Source of the DNA: DATBVX01 sp963724625
GTDB taxonomy: Bacteria; Pseudomonadota; Gammaproteobacteria; Steroidobacterales; Steroidobacteraceae
DNA: 64,000 bases
Reading direction: 5' to 3'
Assembly (NCBI GenBank): GCA_963724625.1
Contig: CAVRVO010000003.1
Span: 248,001-312,000 of the forward strand
The notes below the pieces were generated by a model. The model had not been told where the DNA came from. It saw nothing but the letters and a program-made list of their open reading frames with translations, and ran no database searches. The translations under genes were made by a program, and so were the position numbers. Positions 53,231-62,821 of this stretch are shown here, one piece after another. How positions within the stretch are numbered: position 1 is the first letter of the stretch; every line of letters starts with the position of its first letter.

Positions 53231-56200
53231 ATGCCGCAATTTTTCATCGATCGCCCGGTATTCGCCTGGGTGATCGCCATCCTGATCACCGTCGGTGGCC
53301 TGCTGGCGATCTTCCGCCTGCCGGCTGCGGCGTATCCCAATATCGCGCCACCTCAGATCAGCATTTCGGCCACCTACCCGGGCGCCAACGCCGATACCGT
53401 CGAGCAGGCCGTGACCCAGGTGATCGAGCAGCAGCTCACCGGCATCAACAACCTGTTGTACTTCACCTCGTCCTCGAGCTCGAACGGGGAATCCTCCATC
53501 ACGCTCACCTTCGAGCCCGGAACGGATCCTGACATCGCAGCCGTGCAGACGCAGAACCGTGCGACGCTCGCCGAGCCGCGCCTCCCCACCGAAGTCACCC
53601 AGCAGGGCGTCACAGTCTCGAAAGAGAATGCCGGCTTCCTGGTTGCCATCGGCATCCGCTCCGAGGACGACGCCTTCAGTTCGCAGGCGCTGAACAACCT
53701 GCTCGCGGCGCGCGTTCTCGATCCGATCCGCCGCATCCAGGGAGTGGGCTCGGCGAATCAATTCGGATCCGAGTACGCGATGCGCATCTGGCTCGATCCC
53801 GACAAGCTGCACGCATATTCGATGGCACCTGATGATGTTCTCGATCAGGTGCGCAACCAGAATGTCCAGTTCGCATCCGGCGCGATCGGTGAGCAGCCCG
53901 CTCCGGCGAACCAGCAATTCACTGCGCCGGTGAGCGCAGAAGGGCGTTTCACTGCCCCGGAGCAGTTCGAGAACATCATCCTGCGTGCCGAAGCCAACGG
54001 CACTACGGTGCGCCTCAAGGATGTGGCGCGCGTCGAGCTCGGCCTCAGCGGCTACGGCTTCGATGTACGCCTGAACGACAAACCCGTCGCAGCGTTCGGT
54101 GTGCAGCTCCTTCCCGGTGCGAACGCGCTCGAGGTGGCGCGCAACGTCAAAGCCAAGATGGAACAACTGCAGCAAAGCTTCCCGGCGGGCGTCAAGTGGT
54201 TCATCGCGTTCGATTCGACGACTTTCATCACGCACGCGATCAAGGAAGTGATCATCACGCTGGTCGCGGCGGTGGTACTGGTGTTCATCGTGATGCTGGT
54301 GTTCCTGCAGAGCTTGCGCGCGACCCTGATTCCGACGCTGGTCGTGCCGGCAGCGCTGATGGGGGCGTTCATCGGCATGTACGCGCTCGGGTTCTCGATC
54401 AACCAGCTGAGCCTGTTCGGCATGGTGCTCGCGATCGGGATCGTCGTGGACGATGCGATCGTGGTGATCGAGGCGGTTGAACGCATCATGCGCGAGGAGG
54501 GCCTGTCACCGAAGGAAGCAACCCGCAAGGCGATGGGCCAGATCACGGGGCCGATCATCACGATCAGCGTGGTGCTCGCGGCGGTGTTCATTCCGAGCGC
54601 GATGCAGACGGGAAGCGTCGGGGTGATCTACCGGCAGTTCGCGCTCACCATCGCGATCTCGATGCTGTTCTCCGCGTTTCTCGCGCTGAGCTTCACGCCC
54701 GCGTTGTGCGCCACGATCCTGCGACCGGCGCACCTGAAAGCGAATTTCATCTTCCGCTGGTTCAATCGCGCCTACGACCGTTCGCAGGCCGCCTATACGC
54801 GCCGCGTGGATCAGTCGACCTATCACGCGTCACGCTGGATGGTGGCGTTTGCCGTCCTGGTGGTGATCACCGGCTTGCTGTTTGCGCGGTTGCCGGGGAG
54901 CTTTCTGCCGGACGAAGACCAGGGCTACACACTCGGTTTCGTGCAACTTCCGCCGGGCGCGACCATGAATCGCACCAAGGAAGTGCTCGCCGATATCAGT
55001 GGGCGCCTCAAGCAGCACGAGGCGGTGAACTCGATCTTCCAGGTGGCGGGCTTCAGCTTCATCGGCCAGGGCGAGAACGTCGGCATCCTCTTCATCCGCA
55101 TGAAGGACTGGAGTGATCGCAAGACCAAGGCATCGGACTTCGTGGGGTGGGCCAACGGAATGGCGTTCATGACGGTAAAGAACGCACAGGTGTTCTTTGC
55201 GAATCTGCCGACCATCAGCGGCCTCGGGCAATTCGGCGGTTTCGATTTCTATCTCGAGGATCGTTCCGGACAAGGTCACGAGGCGCTGCTCGCCGCACAG
55301 GGAGCGCTGATGCAGAAGGCCTCGCAGAGCAAGATCCTGACCAACGTGCGCCCGAATTCTCTCGAGCCCGCGCCGCAGCTGCGCCTGACGCTCGATCGCG
55401 TGCAGGCACAGGCGATGGGCCTGCAAGTAAACGATGTGTTCTCAGCCGTGCGCCTGATGCTGGCACCGGTGTACATCAACGATTTCTATTTCGAGGGGCG
55501 AGTGCTGCGGGTACTGATGCAGGCCGACGCGCGGTTTCGCTCCAGCCCCGATTCGATCCGGCATTTCTATCTGCCGTCCACCCTGCCGGCGGCGGGCACC
55601 GAAACGCCAACACCGGCACTCATGGGGCGAGCGCCCGCGCACGTCGGCGACGTCGAATGTGCCGACCATGGTGCCGCTTTCTACAGTGATCAATTCGGAC
55701 TGGATCGTCGCCTCACCCAGTCAGTCGCGCTACAACGGCTACGCAGCGGTCGAAATCACCGGCTCGAACGCGCCCGGCAAGAGCTCGGGCGAAGCGATGA
55801 AGGAGATGGAGCGCATCGTTGCGGAAGATCTGCCGCGCGGATTCGGCTTCGACTGGGCTGGGCAGTCGTTGCAGGAAATCCTCTCGGGGGCGGAGGCGCC
55901 GCTCCTCTTCGCGCTCTCGATCCTCGTCGTGTATCTGTGCCTTGCCGCACTCTACGAGAGCTGGTCCACGCCGCTCTCGGTGATGCTGATCGTGCCGCTC
56001 GGCGTCCTCGGCGCGCTGATCGCGGTGTCGCTTGCGGTTTCTGCCCAATGACGTCTACTTCAAGGTCGGACTCATCACAATCATTGGTTCGCGGCAAAGA
56101 ACGCGATCCTGATCGTGGAGTTCGCGGTCGATGAGCAAGCGAAAGGCAAGAGCCTGCACGCCGCAGTGGTCGAGGCGGCGCGACTGCGGCTGCGCCCGAT

Positions 56201-56455
56201 CCTCATGACGTCGTTCGCTTTCATTCTCGGTGTCTCGCCGCTGGTCTTCTCCACTGGCGCGGGAGCCAATGCGCGCCGGGCGATCGGCACCGGGGTCGTG
56301 GGCGGCATGCTGACCGCGGCGCTTCTCGGCGTGTTGTTCGTGCCGGTGTTCTACGTCGCGATACGTCGTTTGATGGGCGATAAGCTCAACGGGGAAGGCG
56401 AGAAGCCAGCGCGTCTGCCTGGGGCGGCTCACCGCCCTGATTTCGCCTGGGCGCC
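53231..56455 (+). pseudogene. RND efflux permease (AcrB/MexF-like), frameshifted
   Basis: The first 806 codons read as a normal HAE1-type RND permease (MPQFFIDRPVFAWVIAIL, TYPGANADTVEQAVTQVIEQ, LAIGIVVDDAIVVIEAVER). Near 55650-55656 the family sequence continues in the next frame (VPTMVPLSTVINSDW to YLCLAALYESWSTP). Near 56031 an extra base moves it again (PNDVYFKVGLITIIG), and near 56082 a missing base returns it (AAKNAILIVEF). The last helix, GVLFVPVFYVAIRRL, ends near 56370, but no stop occurs in that frame until 56885, beyond palindrome P5. Either a dead gene or three clustered assembly errors. The end given is approximate. Confidence 0.85.
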
Positions 56456-56637
56456 GGGGCTGAGTGGTCATCACCGAGCCGTTCGAATTGCCTGCGCGTC
56501 AAGGCTGGGAGTTTCACGAGCCCGTTCGGATTTGATTACATTGACGATACGTTGCCGTACAGCGCGAACGACAATGCACGTAGTTCTACGGTGTGCCGTT
56601 CGTGTCGGGCTCAGTGATGACTACTCAGCCCCGGCGC
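56451..56637. repeat. Long palindrome family 2, element P5
   Basis: Left arm 56451-56480 and right arm 56607-56637 pair over 30 bp with two mismatches. The loop has TTTGATT, GATACGTTG, GCGCGAA and CCGTTCGTGTCGG. A short extra piece after the left arm repeats GAGCC-GTTCG at 56476 and 56518, so the loop is longer than in the other elements. The frame of the broken RND permease runs through it, and arfB ends 10 bp to the right. Confidence 0.88.
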
Positions 56638-56647
56638 GCAGACTCCG

Positions 56648-57073
56648 TCAGTCGTCGAAGCCGACGCGCCCACGCAGGCGCTTGACGGATTTGCGGGTGC
56701 GCTTGCTCTCCAGGCGCCGCTCTTTGGCAGCCCGCGTCGGGCGCGTCGCATGGCGTATCTTCGGTTCGACGAGCGCCCGGCGAATGAGGTCTGCGAGTCG
56801 TTCATGGGCATCGCGCCGATTCTGCTCCTGCGTGCGATGCCGACGCGCGATGAGCAGTACGCTGCCATCGTCGTTGAGACGCTGACCTGCCAGCGCCCGC
56901 ATGCGGGCTTTCACGCGCTCATTGAGGGCCTGCGTCCCGGCGAGATCGAAGCGCAGTTGCACGGCGGAGGCGACCTTGTTGACGTTCTGGCCGCCGGGAC
57001 CGGAAGCGCGGACGAAACGCAGTTCGAGGTCGGAGTCGGGGATCTCGATCTGTCCTGAGATACGCAGACCCAC
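56648..57073 (-). CDS. arfB: Alternative ribosome-rescue factor ArfB (peptidyl-tRNA hydrolase)
   Basis: A 141-residue protein that releases stalled ribosomes lacking a stop codon. The class I release-factor GGQ motif is in RASGPGGQNVNKVASAVQLR, and the C-terminal tail is long and basic (KERRLESKRTRKSVKRLRGR), as needed to enter the mRNA channel. Size and tail match YaeJ/ArfB. The start is GTG at 57073. It is the last gene of a five-gene minus-strand operon, 12 bp after the MscS gene. Confidence 0.94.
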   Translation of the reverse strand: MGLRISGQIEIPDSDLELRFVRASGPGGQNVNKVASAVQLRFDLAGTQALNERVKARMRALAGQRLNDDGSVLLIARRHRTQEQNRRDAHERLADLIRRALVEPKIRHATRPTRAAKERRLESKRTRKSVKRLRGRVGFDD

Positions 57074-57085
57074 GCGCGGGGCTTC

Positions 57086-58432
57086 TCAGTCCCGCCGTTG
57101 CGTCTTGCCGGAGATCGCCCAGTCCTCGGCGTCTTCGGGCGAAGCATGGACATGCACTTCGCGCTGCGCGACCGGGATGGTGATGTCGTTCTCCTTGAAC
57201 AGGCGCCAGACGGTGCGATTGACTTCCGAGCGCACGTTGTTCACGCCCTCCTGCGGGTCTGCGATCCAGAAGCGCAGTTCCAAGTCCATACCGGATTCGG
57301 AGAACGCCATGAGTCGCGATACCGGCGCCGGCTCGCGCAGGATGCGCCGATGGCCCTCGGCTGCCTTGATCAGCACGCGCAGAGCAAGCTCCGGATCGTC
57401 CTTGTAGCTGATCCGCACCGGCACCTTGATGCGTACCTTCGGGTCCGTGTAGCTCCAGTTGATCACCGAGTTGGTGATGAGATTCTGGTTCGGCACCAGT
57501 GTCTCGACACCGTCGCGATCGCGCACCACGACGTAGCGGCCCTTGAGCTCCTGCACCCAGCCGAACCCTTCAGTGGTCGTGCCCCCGACGCCGGTAAAGC
57601 TGATCACGTCGCCCGGCTTGATGGATCGGTCCATCAGCAGTACGAAGCCACTCACGAAATTGCTGGCGATGGCCTGCAGGCCAAAGCCGAGGCCGATACC
57701 GAGTGCGCCGGTGAAGACCGTGAGCGTGCGCAGGTCGAGTCCGGCGTAGTTGAGGCCGATCAGGATGCTGAAAACGATCAGGAACGCGTGGATGAACTTC
57801 GACGCGCCGATTCGCGTGCTGACCGCGAGCCCGGACACCGCCATGAGCCGGCGCTCGATCCAGCGCGCCAGCCAGCTCGCGGCGAGGACGAACAACGTGA
57901 TGATGAAAAGTGATTCGAGCAGCGACCAGACCGTGAGGGGATCCTTGCCCTTGGTGAGCGGAATGCTGTTCAAACGCGATCTTACGGGCGCCAGCCACCC
58001 GAACAGGTTGATCGCGACCACCGCCCAGATCACGAGTGTCAGGCGCGTCTCCCAGCCCTTGAGCCAGGTGTCAGGCCCCAGTGAAAGACGCAGCAGGAAC
58101 ACGGCGATGCGGATCAGCACCAGCGCGCCCATGAGCTGCAGCATCAGGTCGAGGAAATTGATCTCGAGCCCGAAGCTGTTGAGGAGGCCGCGGGTCAGGA
58201 ACAGCAGCAGCGTGGCAATGATGAAGGGGCTGATCTTGATCGCCCCTTCGGCGAGTTGCTCGCGAAAATTGGTCGCGGGTGGCGCGTCCGGCGGTATCAG
58301 CCGATTGCGCAGGTAGCGTCCGAGGAACCATCCGAGGCCGAAGGTGGCGAGTACCGCCGCGATTTCGGTGAGCGTGTCACCGCTCGACATCTGGGTGAAC
58401 AAGCCTTCGATAGCTTTGAAGAAGCTTTGCAT
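57086..58432 (-). CDS. MscS-family mechanosensitive ion channel
   Basis: A 448-residue inner-membrane protein. Several N-terminal helices precede the pore helix and MscS beta domain: FTGALGIGLGFGLQAIASNF, VSGFVLLMDRSIKPGDVISF and VVVRDRDGVETLVPNQNLI. Longer than E. coli MscS (286 residues), with extra N-terminal helices as in MscM-like channels. It opens under membrane tension during osmotic downshock. Its start overlaps the YdcH-like stop by one base (TGATG). Confidence 0.92.
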   Translation of the reverse strand: MQSFFKAIEGLFTQMSSGDTLTEIAAVLATFGLGWFLGRYLRNRLIPPDAPPATNFREQLAEGAIKISPFIIATLLLFLTRGLLNSFGLEINFLDLMLQLMGALVLIRIAVFLLRLSLGPDTWLKGWETRLTLVIWAVVAINLFGWLAPVRSRLNSIPLTKGKDPLTVWSLLESLFIITLFVLAASWLARWIERRLMAVSGLAVSTRIGASKFIHAFLIVFSILIGLNYAGLDLRTLTVFTGALGIGLGFGLQAIASNFVSGFVLLMDRSIKPGDVISFTGVGGTTTEGFGWVQELKGRYVVVRDRDGVETLVPNQNLITNSVINWSYTDPKVRIKVPVRISYKDDPELALRVLIKAAEGHRRILREPAPVSRLMAFSESGMDLELRFWIADPQEGVNNVRSEVNRTVWRLFKENDITIPVAQREVHVHASPEDAEDWAISGKTQRRD

Positions 58433-58656
58433 CAGGCGTTGAGGTCAGGGATCAGCTGGCTTTCGAGTTTGGCGATCTGGTCCTTGAGGATGAGCTTGCG
58501 TTTCTTCAGGCGCTTGAGTTGCAGCTCGTCCACGTCGAAGTCGAGCGACAACCGGGCAATCACGTCGTCGAGGTCACGATGCTCGATCCGCAGTTGCCGC
58601 AGGCGCTCAATGTTCTTGAACAGCTCGGTATCGACGTTGTCGGGTGGCTGGCTCAT
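58432..58656 (-). CDS. YdcH/DUF465 family small protein
   Basis: A 74-residue protein made of a helical hairpin, with the family core LRIEHRDLDDVIARLSLD and LKRLKKRKLILKDQIAKLE. DUF465 proteins are small and conserved in proteobacteria with no firm function. It lies between the PHP phosphatase and MscS genes with a one-base overlap into MscS, so it is cotranscribed and coupled. Confidence 0.92.
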   Translation of the reverse strand: MSQPPDNVDTELFKNIERLRQLRIEHRDLDDVIARLSLDFDVDELQLKRLKKRKLILKDQIAKLESQLIPDLNA

Positions 58657-58671
58657 GGTGCGAGCAGCACC

Positions 58672-59499
58672 TCAGGCGAGACTCTGCCAGACCGGTTCGA
58701 TTCCAGCCGGTAGCTTAGCCAACCGGCCGGGCGGATTCCAAGGTATTTGTGGATCGTGGAAGTCCGAGCCGACAGAGCCTGCCAGCCCGAAGCGGGCTGC
58801 AAGGGCAGCGAGCGGCTCGATGTGCGCGAGGGCGCGACCGCACACGACTTCGATCGCAGTACCACCACTATCGCGAAACACGGTTACGAGTTGGCGTCGC
58901 GCGCCAGCGGACAGCGTATACCGCATCGGGTGTGCGAGGACCGCAACCCCGCCCGCGGCGCGAATCCACGGCACGACCTCCGAGACATCCGGGTAAGTCG
59001 CGGCCACGTGTGCAGCGCCGCCACGTCCGAGGTAACGCTTGAATGCCTCCGCCAGGCTGTGTACGTGCCGGCCCGAGACCAGAGCGCGGGCCAGGTGCGT
59101 TCGCGTAACAATCGAATGCTCAGCCTCGAGCTGCGCGAGCATTGCACGCCCCGGAATCGACTTGCGCTCCAGTCGCTCGGCGAGCGCTGCGAGGCGCAAG
59201 CGGCGCAGCACCTGCAGCCGGTCGATTCCCTCGACGAGCGCGGGGCTCCGGGAATCGATGCCGAGTCCGATGACATGAATCGTCTGCGCGCGCCAGGTCG
59301 AGGACAGTTCGATGCCGTCGAGCATGCGCAGGCCACGCTGGACACACTGTCCACGCGCAGCTTCGAGTCCCGCGGTCGTGTCGTGATCGGTGAGGGCCAT
59401 CAGCTCAACGCCCGCATCCGCCACCCGATCGACCAGCTCGACGGGCGAGAGTACCCCGTCGGAGTGATTCGAATGGAGGTGCAGATCGACGTTGAGCAT
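58672..59499 (-). CDS. PHP-domain phosphoesterase (nucleoside bisphosphate phosphatase type)
   Basis: About 275 residues. The metal site residues are VDLHLHSNHSDG, LTDHDTTAG, GIELSSTW and later HPMRYTL and SDFHDPQIPW, the pattern of the YciV/RnsC-type PHP enzymes that dephosphorylate 3',5'-bisphosphate nucleotides or trim 5' RNA ends. ATG at 59499 is favoured, with AAGG five bases upstream; a longer frame to 59607 overlaps the DUF3301 gene. It follows DUF3301 by seven bases. Confidence 0.9.
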   Translation of the reverse strand: MLNVDLHLHSNHSDGVLSPVELVDRVADAGVELMALTDHDTTAGLEAARGQCVQRGLRMLDGIELSSTWRAQTIHVIGLGIDSRSPALVEGIDRLQVLRRLRLAALAERLERKSIPGRAMLAQLEAEHSIVTRTHLARALVSGRHVHSLAEAFKRYLGRGGAAHVAATYPDVSEVVPWIRAAGGVAVLAHPMRYTLSAGARRQLVTVFRDSGGTAIEVVCGRALAHIEPLAALAARFGLAGSVGSDFHDPQIPWNPPGRLAKLPAGIEPVWQSLA

Positions 59500-59506
59500 C
59501 GAACCT

Positions 59507-59818
59507 TTAGTGAACCTGGCGTGGCGCCAGCCCGACCGCCTCGAGCGTGATCCCCAGGAGTACCACGAAACCCTGTCGCCGGGTTGAACCGTCGTCGGTG
59601 TAGTCAAAGACGTAGTTGCGCCGCCAGGTCAACCGCCCGCCCGAGTCGCGTGCCGGTCGCATGCCGCTGAAGGCCACCGTGCCATCGAGAAACTGCACGT
59701 TGGCCGTGCGACAGGTGTCGAGCGCAACGGCATTGGCGTGCTCGCGAGCCCGCAGGGCTGCTTGCCAGAACCACGCTGTGAACAGGGCGCCGAGCACCAG
59801 AATGAAAGCGAACCACAT
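59507..59818 (-). CDS. DUF3301 family membrane-anchored small protein
   Basis: A 103-residue protein with one N-terminal membrane helix (MWFAFILVLGALFTAWFW), then VALDTCRTANVQFLDGTVAF and WRRNYVFDYTDDGSTRRQGF, the DUF3301 pattern. The function of the family is unknown. It is the first gene of the minus-strand operon; the divergent nucleotidase starts only 22 bp away, so the two promoters must overlap or lie within the coding regions. Confidence 0.88.
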   Translation of the reverse strand: MWFAFILVLGALFTAWFWQAALRAREHANAVALDTCRTANVQFLDGTVAFSGMRPARDSGGRLTWRRNYVFDYTDDGSTRRQGFVVLLGITLEAVGLAPRQVH

Positions 59819-59840
59819 CCGGCCGTATGATACCGGCGCC

Positions 59841-60551
59841 ATGCATACGCCGCTCCCATCCATTCCCGATTGGGGCCGGATCGATACCGTGCTCCTGGAC
59901 ATGGACGGGACGATCCTGGACCTGAAATTCGACAATACGTTCTGGGGTGAGATCGTGCCGGCGAGATTCGCCACCGCACGAGGGCTTGAGCTCGATGCGG
60001 CCAAGGCACAGCTCAGCCCGGTATTCGCCGCCAAACAGGGCACACTCGACTGGTATTGCATCGAATACTGGAGCCGCGAGCTCGACCTCAACCTCGAGCA
60101 GCTAAAGCGTGAGGCGTGCGAGCACATCGCCTGGCTGCCACAAGCGGAGACCTTCGTGCGCAGAGTCCGGGGGTTTGGTAAGCGGCTCGCCCTCGTGACC
60201 AACGCTCACACGACCACGCTCGCGATCAAGGATGAGCACCTGGATTTCCGCGGGCATTTCGATGCGGTCTATTCCTCGCACACGTTCGGCTCGCCCAAGG
60301 AAAGCGCGCCGTTCTGGAGCGCCCTGCTGGCAGCCGAGCGTTTCGATCGTGAGCGCACGCTGTTCGTGGACGACAGTCTGCCTGTGCTGCGTGCCGCGCG
60401 TGATTTCGGTATGGGGTGGATCTATGCGATCGCCCGGCCCGACAGCACCCGGCCGCGACGCGAAATCGCGGAGTTTCCTGCGGTCAATTCAATCGACGAG
60501 CTGTTAGCTTCCCAAACGGAGGTGGCCATTGAACGAAGCAACTGTGGTTGA
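59841..60551 (+). CDS. yrfG: GMP/IMP nucleotidase, HAD superfamily (YrfG)
   Basis: A 236-residue HAD hydrolase that dephosphorylates purine mononucleotides. Motif I is LLDMDGTILDL, motif II LALVTNAH, motif III Lys in FGSPKES, and motif IV LFVDDSLPVL. The cap region FDNTFWGEIVPARFA and length match YrfG. The start ATG at 59841 leaves only 22 bp to the divergent DUF3301 gene. The 3' end overlaps the RDD gene by 23 bp, implying coupled translation. Confidence 0.9.
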   Translation: MHTPLPSIPDWGRIDTVLLDMDGTILDLKFDNTFWGEIVPARFATARGLELDAAKAQLSPVFAAKQGTLDWYCIEYWSRELDLNLEQLKREACEHIAWLPQAETFVRRVRGFGKRLALVTNAHTTTLAIKDEHLDFRGHFDAVYSSHTFGSPKESAPFWSALLAAERFDRERTLFVDDSLPVLRAARDFGMGWIYAIARPDSTRPRREIAEFPAVNSIDELLASQTEVAIERSNCG

Positions 60552-61059
60552 AGGGGTCGAATACGCGGGTTTCTGGGTCCGGGTCGCAGCGTCAATCATC
60601 GACAGCATCCTGGTGAGCCTGACGATCTCTCCCCTGGTGAGCGCGATCTATCGCTCCTCGGCGTACGACAACATCTCACTCAACAGTGACCCGGTGCAGG
60701 TGCTGAGTGCGCTGAGCGCCGAGATGTGGAGCCCGGCATCACGGGCGTCATTCATCCTGACCGCGATCGCCGTCATCGTGTTCTGGATCTACAAATCCGC
60801 GACCCCGGGCAAAATGATCTTCGGCGCGAAGATCGTCGATGCGCGTACCGGGGGACCAATGACGACAGGCCAGTGCATCGGCCGCTACCTTGGATACTAC
60901 GTTTCGCTGTTCGCGCTGTGCCTTGGCTTTCTGTGGGTCGCGTTCGATCCGCGCAAGCAGGGATTTCACGACAAGCTCGCAAGCACGGTCGTCATCCGCA
61001 CGCGCCGCAATGCCGCGGCCGACTTCAAGGGACCGCCGCCGCCCGTCAATCGAGGATAG
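60529..61059 (+). CDS. RDD family membrane protein
   Basis: A 176-residue protein with three or four membrane helices. The RDD hallmark is visible as FWVRVAASIIDSILVSLTI, IYKSATPGKMIFGAKIVDA and the final DPRKQGFHDKLASTVVI. Some RDD proteins act as sodium/proton antiporters. The TTG start at 60529 is supported by the strong ribosome site GGAGGTGG (60518-60525). It overlaps the end of yrfG. Palindrome P6 follows. Confidence 0.88.
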   Translation: MNEATVVEGVEYAGFWVRVAASIIDSILVSLTISPLVSAIYRSSAYDNISLNSDPVQVLSALSAEMWSPASRASFILTAIAVIVFWIYKSATPGKMIFGAKIVDARTGGPMTTGQCIGRYLGYYVSLFALCLGFLWVAFDPRKQGFHDKLASTVVIRTRRNAAADFKGPPPPVNRG

Positions 61060-61069
61060 TTAATTGGGT

Positions 61070-61229
61070 TGAGCGTGTCTTGCGGGCTGGGTAGTCATCA
61101 CTGAGCCCGACACGAAGGGTACATCGTGGGACGACGAACGTTACCGTTCGCGCTGTTCACCGGCGTCTTATTCGCACAATCAAATCCGAACGGCTCGCTG
61201 ATGAACACCCAGCCCGCAAGACACGCTCA
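61070..61229. repeat. Long palindrome family 2, element P6 (inverted orientation)
   Basis: Left arm 61070-61107 and right arm 61192-61229 pair at 34 of 38 positions, including a perfect outer 23 bp. The loop is the reverse complement of the family core: GAGCCCGACACGAAGG, CGTTCGCGC and AATCAAATCCGAACGG. Its arms share an inner patch with P5 and diverge outward. It lies between convergent RDD and rhlB genes. Confidence 0.88.
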
Positions 61230-61241
61230 GTTGGTGCCGTG

Positions 61242-62528
61242 CTAGCTGCGGGCGCGCGAGGTGCGCCGCTGACGGCGGCTGCGATGATGGCGTTGTGAGT
61301 GCGGGGCTCCGCCTTCTGCTTCCGGCCGCGGGCGGCGAGCGCCGGGCCAAGTCACTTCGGCGAGCATCTCCGGTGAGATCGCTTCTACAGGCACCTTGTG
61401 GCCGATGTAGGTTTCAATTTCGGGCAGGGAGATCACATATTCTTCACATCCGAAGCTGATCGCATCGCCCTCGGCGCCCAAGCGCGCAGTTCGACCGATG
61501 CGATGCACGTAGTCCTCCGCATCCTGCGGCAGGTCGTAATTGAAAATATGACTCACCTCGGGCACATGCAGGCCGCGTGAAGCAACATCCGTGGCGATCA
61601 GAATGGCGAGGTTGCCGCTGTGAAAGTCGCGCAGCATTCTCAGTCGCTTGCGCTGGGGAACGTCGCCGGAGAGCGCTTCGGCGTGAAAACCGTTCGCGCC
61701 GAGGACCTGCTCGAGCTCATCGGCCATGCGACGCGTATTGACGAACACCATGGTGCGATGCGGGTCCATGTGCCGCAGCAGCCCGATCAGCAGCGGCAGC
61801 TTTTCGTTCATTGCCGGGAAATAGAGGACCTGCGTAACACTGTCGACCATGACCTTGTCCGGCTCGACGCGCACCAGCTCGGGGTTATTCATGTGCTCGT
61901 AGGCGAGTTCGAGCACCCGGTGCGACAAAGTGGCGGAGAAGAGCATCGACAGACGCTGTTCCGGGCGCGGCAGACGGCGCAGGACGTAGCGGATATCGGC
62001 GATGAAGCCGAGATCGAACATCCGGTCCGCTTCGTCCAGCACGGCCACCTGGACGTGCCGCAGATCGAACACGCGCTGCTTGAAGAAATCGATGGTGCGT
62101 CCGGGCGTTCCGATCAGCACATCGACACCTTGTTCCAGGGTGCGCCGTTGTTTTTCGTAGTCCGTGCCCCCAAATGCCAGTCCCAGGGTCAATCCCGTGA
62201 ACTGGCCGAGCGATTCGGCATCCTTGTGGATCTGTACTGCGAGCTCGCGCGTCGGCGCCAACACCAGCGCGCGTGGGGCTGTGCCCGGGCGTGTGGGCGA
62301 AGCTGCGCGAGTCAGCAGGCTGTTGAACAGCGCCACCAGGAACGCAGCAGTCTTGCCGGTGCCAGTTTGTGCCTGGCCCGCCACGTCGCGTCCCGCCAAT
62401 GCCATCGGCAGCGTCTGGGCCTGAATCGGCGTACAAAGTTCAAAGCCGGCGTCCGCGATTCCGCGGGCGAGACTTGCAGGAAGATTCAGTGAATCGAAGC
62501 GCAGTTCAGATAGATGTGTTTCTGTCAT
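61242..62528 (-). CDS. rhlB: DEAD-box RNA helicase RhlB
   Basis: A 428-residue ATP-dependent RNA helicase, the degradosome helicase in enterobacteria. Q motif FELCTPIQAQTLPMALAG, motif I AQTGTGKTAAF, motif II VLDEADRMFDLGF, motif III FSATL, and HRIGRTARLGAEGDAIS (motif VI). The C-terminal tail is basic (RHHRSRRQRRTSRARS), as in RhlB. The gene is divergent from trxA and rho, as in E. coli, which supports the RhlB name over RhlE. Confidence 0.93.
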   Translation of the reverse strand: MTETHLSELRFDSLNLPASLARGIADAGFELCTPIQAQTLPMALAGRDVAGQAQTGTGKTAAFLVALFNSLLTRAASPTRPGTAPRALVLAPTRELAVQIHKDAESLGQFTGLTLGLAFGGTDYEKQRRTLEQGVDVLIGTPGRTIDFFKQRVFDLRHVQVAVLDEADRMFDLGFIADIRYVLRRLPRPEQRLSMLFSATLSHRVLELAYEHMNNPELVRVEPDKVMVDSVTQVLYFPAMNEKLPLLIGLLRHMDPHRTMVFVNTRRMADELEQVLGANGFHAEALSGDVPQRKRLRMLRDFHSGNLAILIATDVASRGLHVPEVSHIFNYDLPQDAEDYVHRIGRTARLGAEGDAISFGCEEYVISLPEIETYIGHKVPVEAISPEMLAEVTWPGARRPRPEAEGGAPHSQRHHRSRRQRRTSRARS

Positions 62529-62821
62529 CTAAGGAGACGATTGACTCACAGTGGTGAGAGCGAGGCTTGCAAATTGCCTCAAAGTTGGGTCCAATACCGC
62601 CCAGCCGTAGCGGCTCCGTCCGCACTTCCTTGAAGCTCCACCACCCGGCCTGATTATTTCGATACCCAACGCAGGGTCATTGTAACCGTAAATCGACTGC
62701 AGCACCGCGTCCGCCTGACGCTGCAAACGCCCTGAGGGGCTCTTCTTTCATCAAATTCCACATCGCATTGACGAGTTCGCACATCTTCATCCTTCATTTT
62801 CCCTTTGGGAGGTAGTTCCGA
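62529..62821 (+). promoter_or_regulatory. rhlB-trxA divergent intergenic region
   Basis: About 290 bp with no gene. A promoter candidate toward trxA is TTGAAG (62630-62635) and GATTAT (62652-62657) with a 16-bp spacer, leaving a leader of about 155 nt. The ribosome site for trxA is GGGAGG (62806-62811). No clear promoter toward rhlB was found. Confidence 0.35.

Noticed and set aside
55659..56051. Frame that could be read as a separate small transporter gene
   Set aside because: Its sequence is the continuation of the RND permease in another frame, so it is part of the broken gene.
56115..56885. Frame of 256 codons reading as an independent gene
   Set aside because: Its first 90 residues are the end of the RND permease; the rest runs through palindrome P5 and antisense to arfB.
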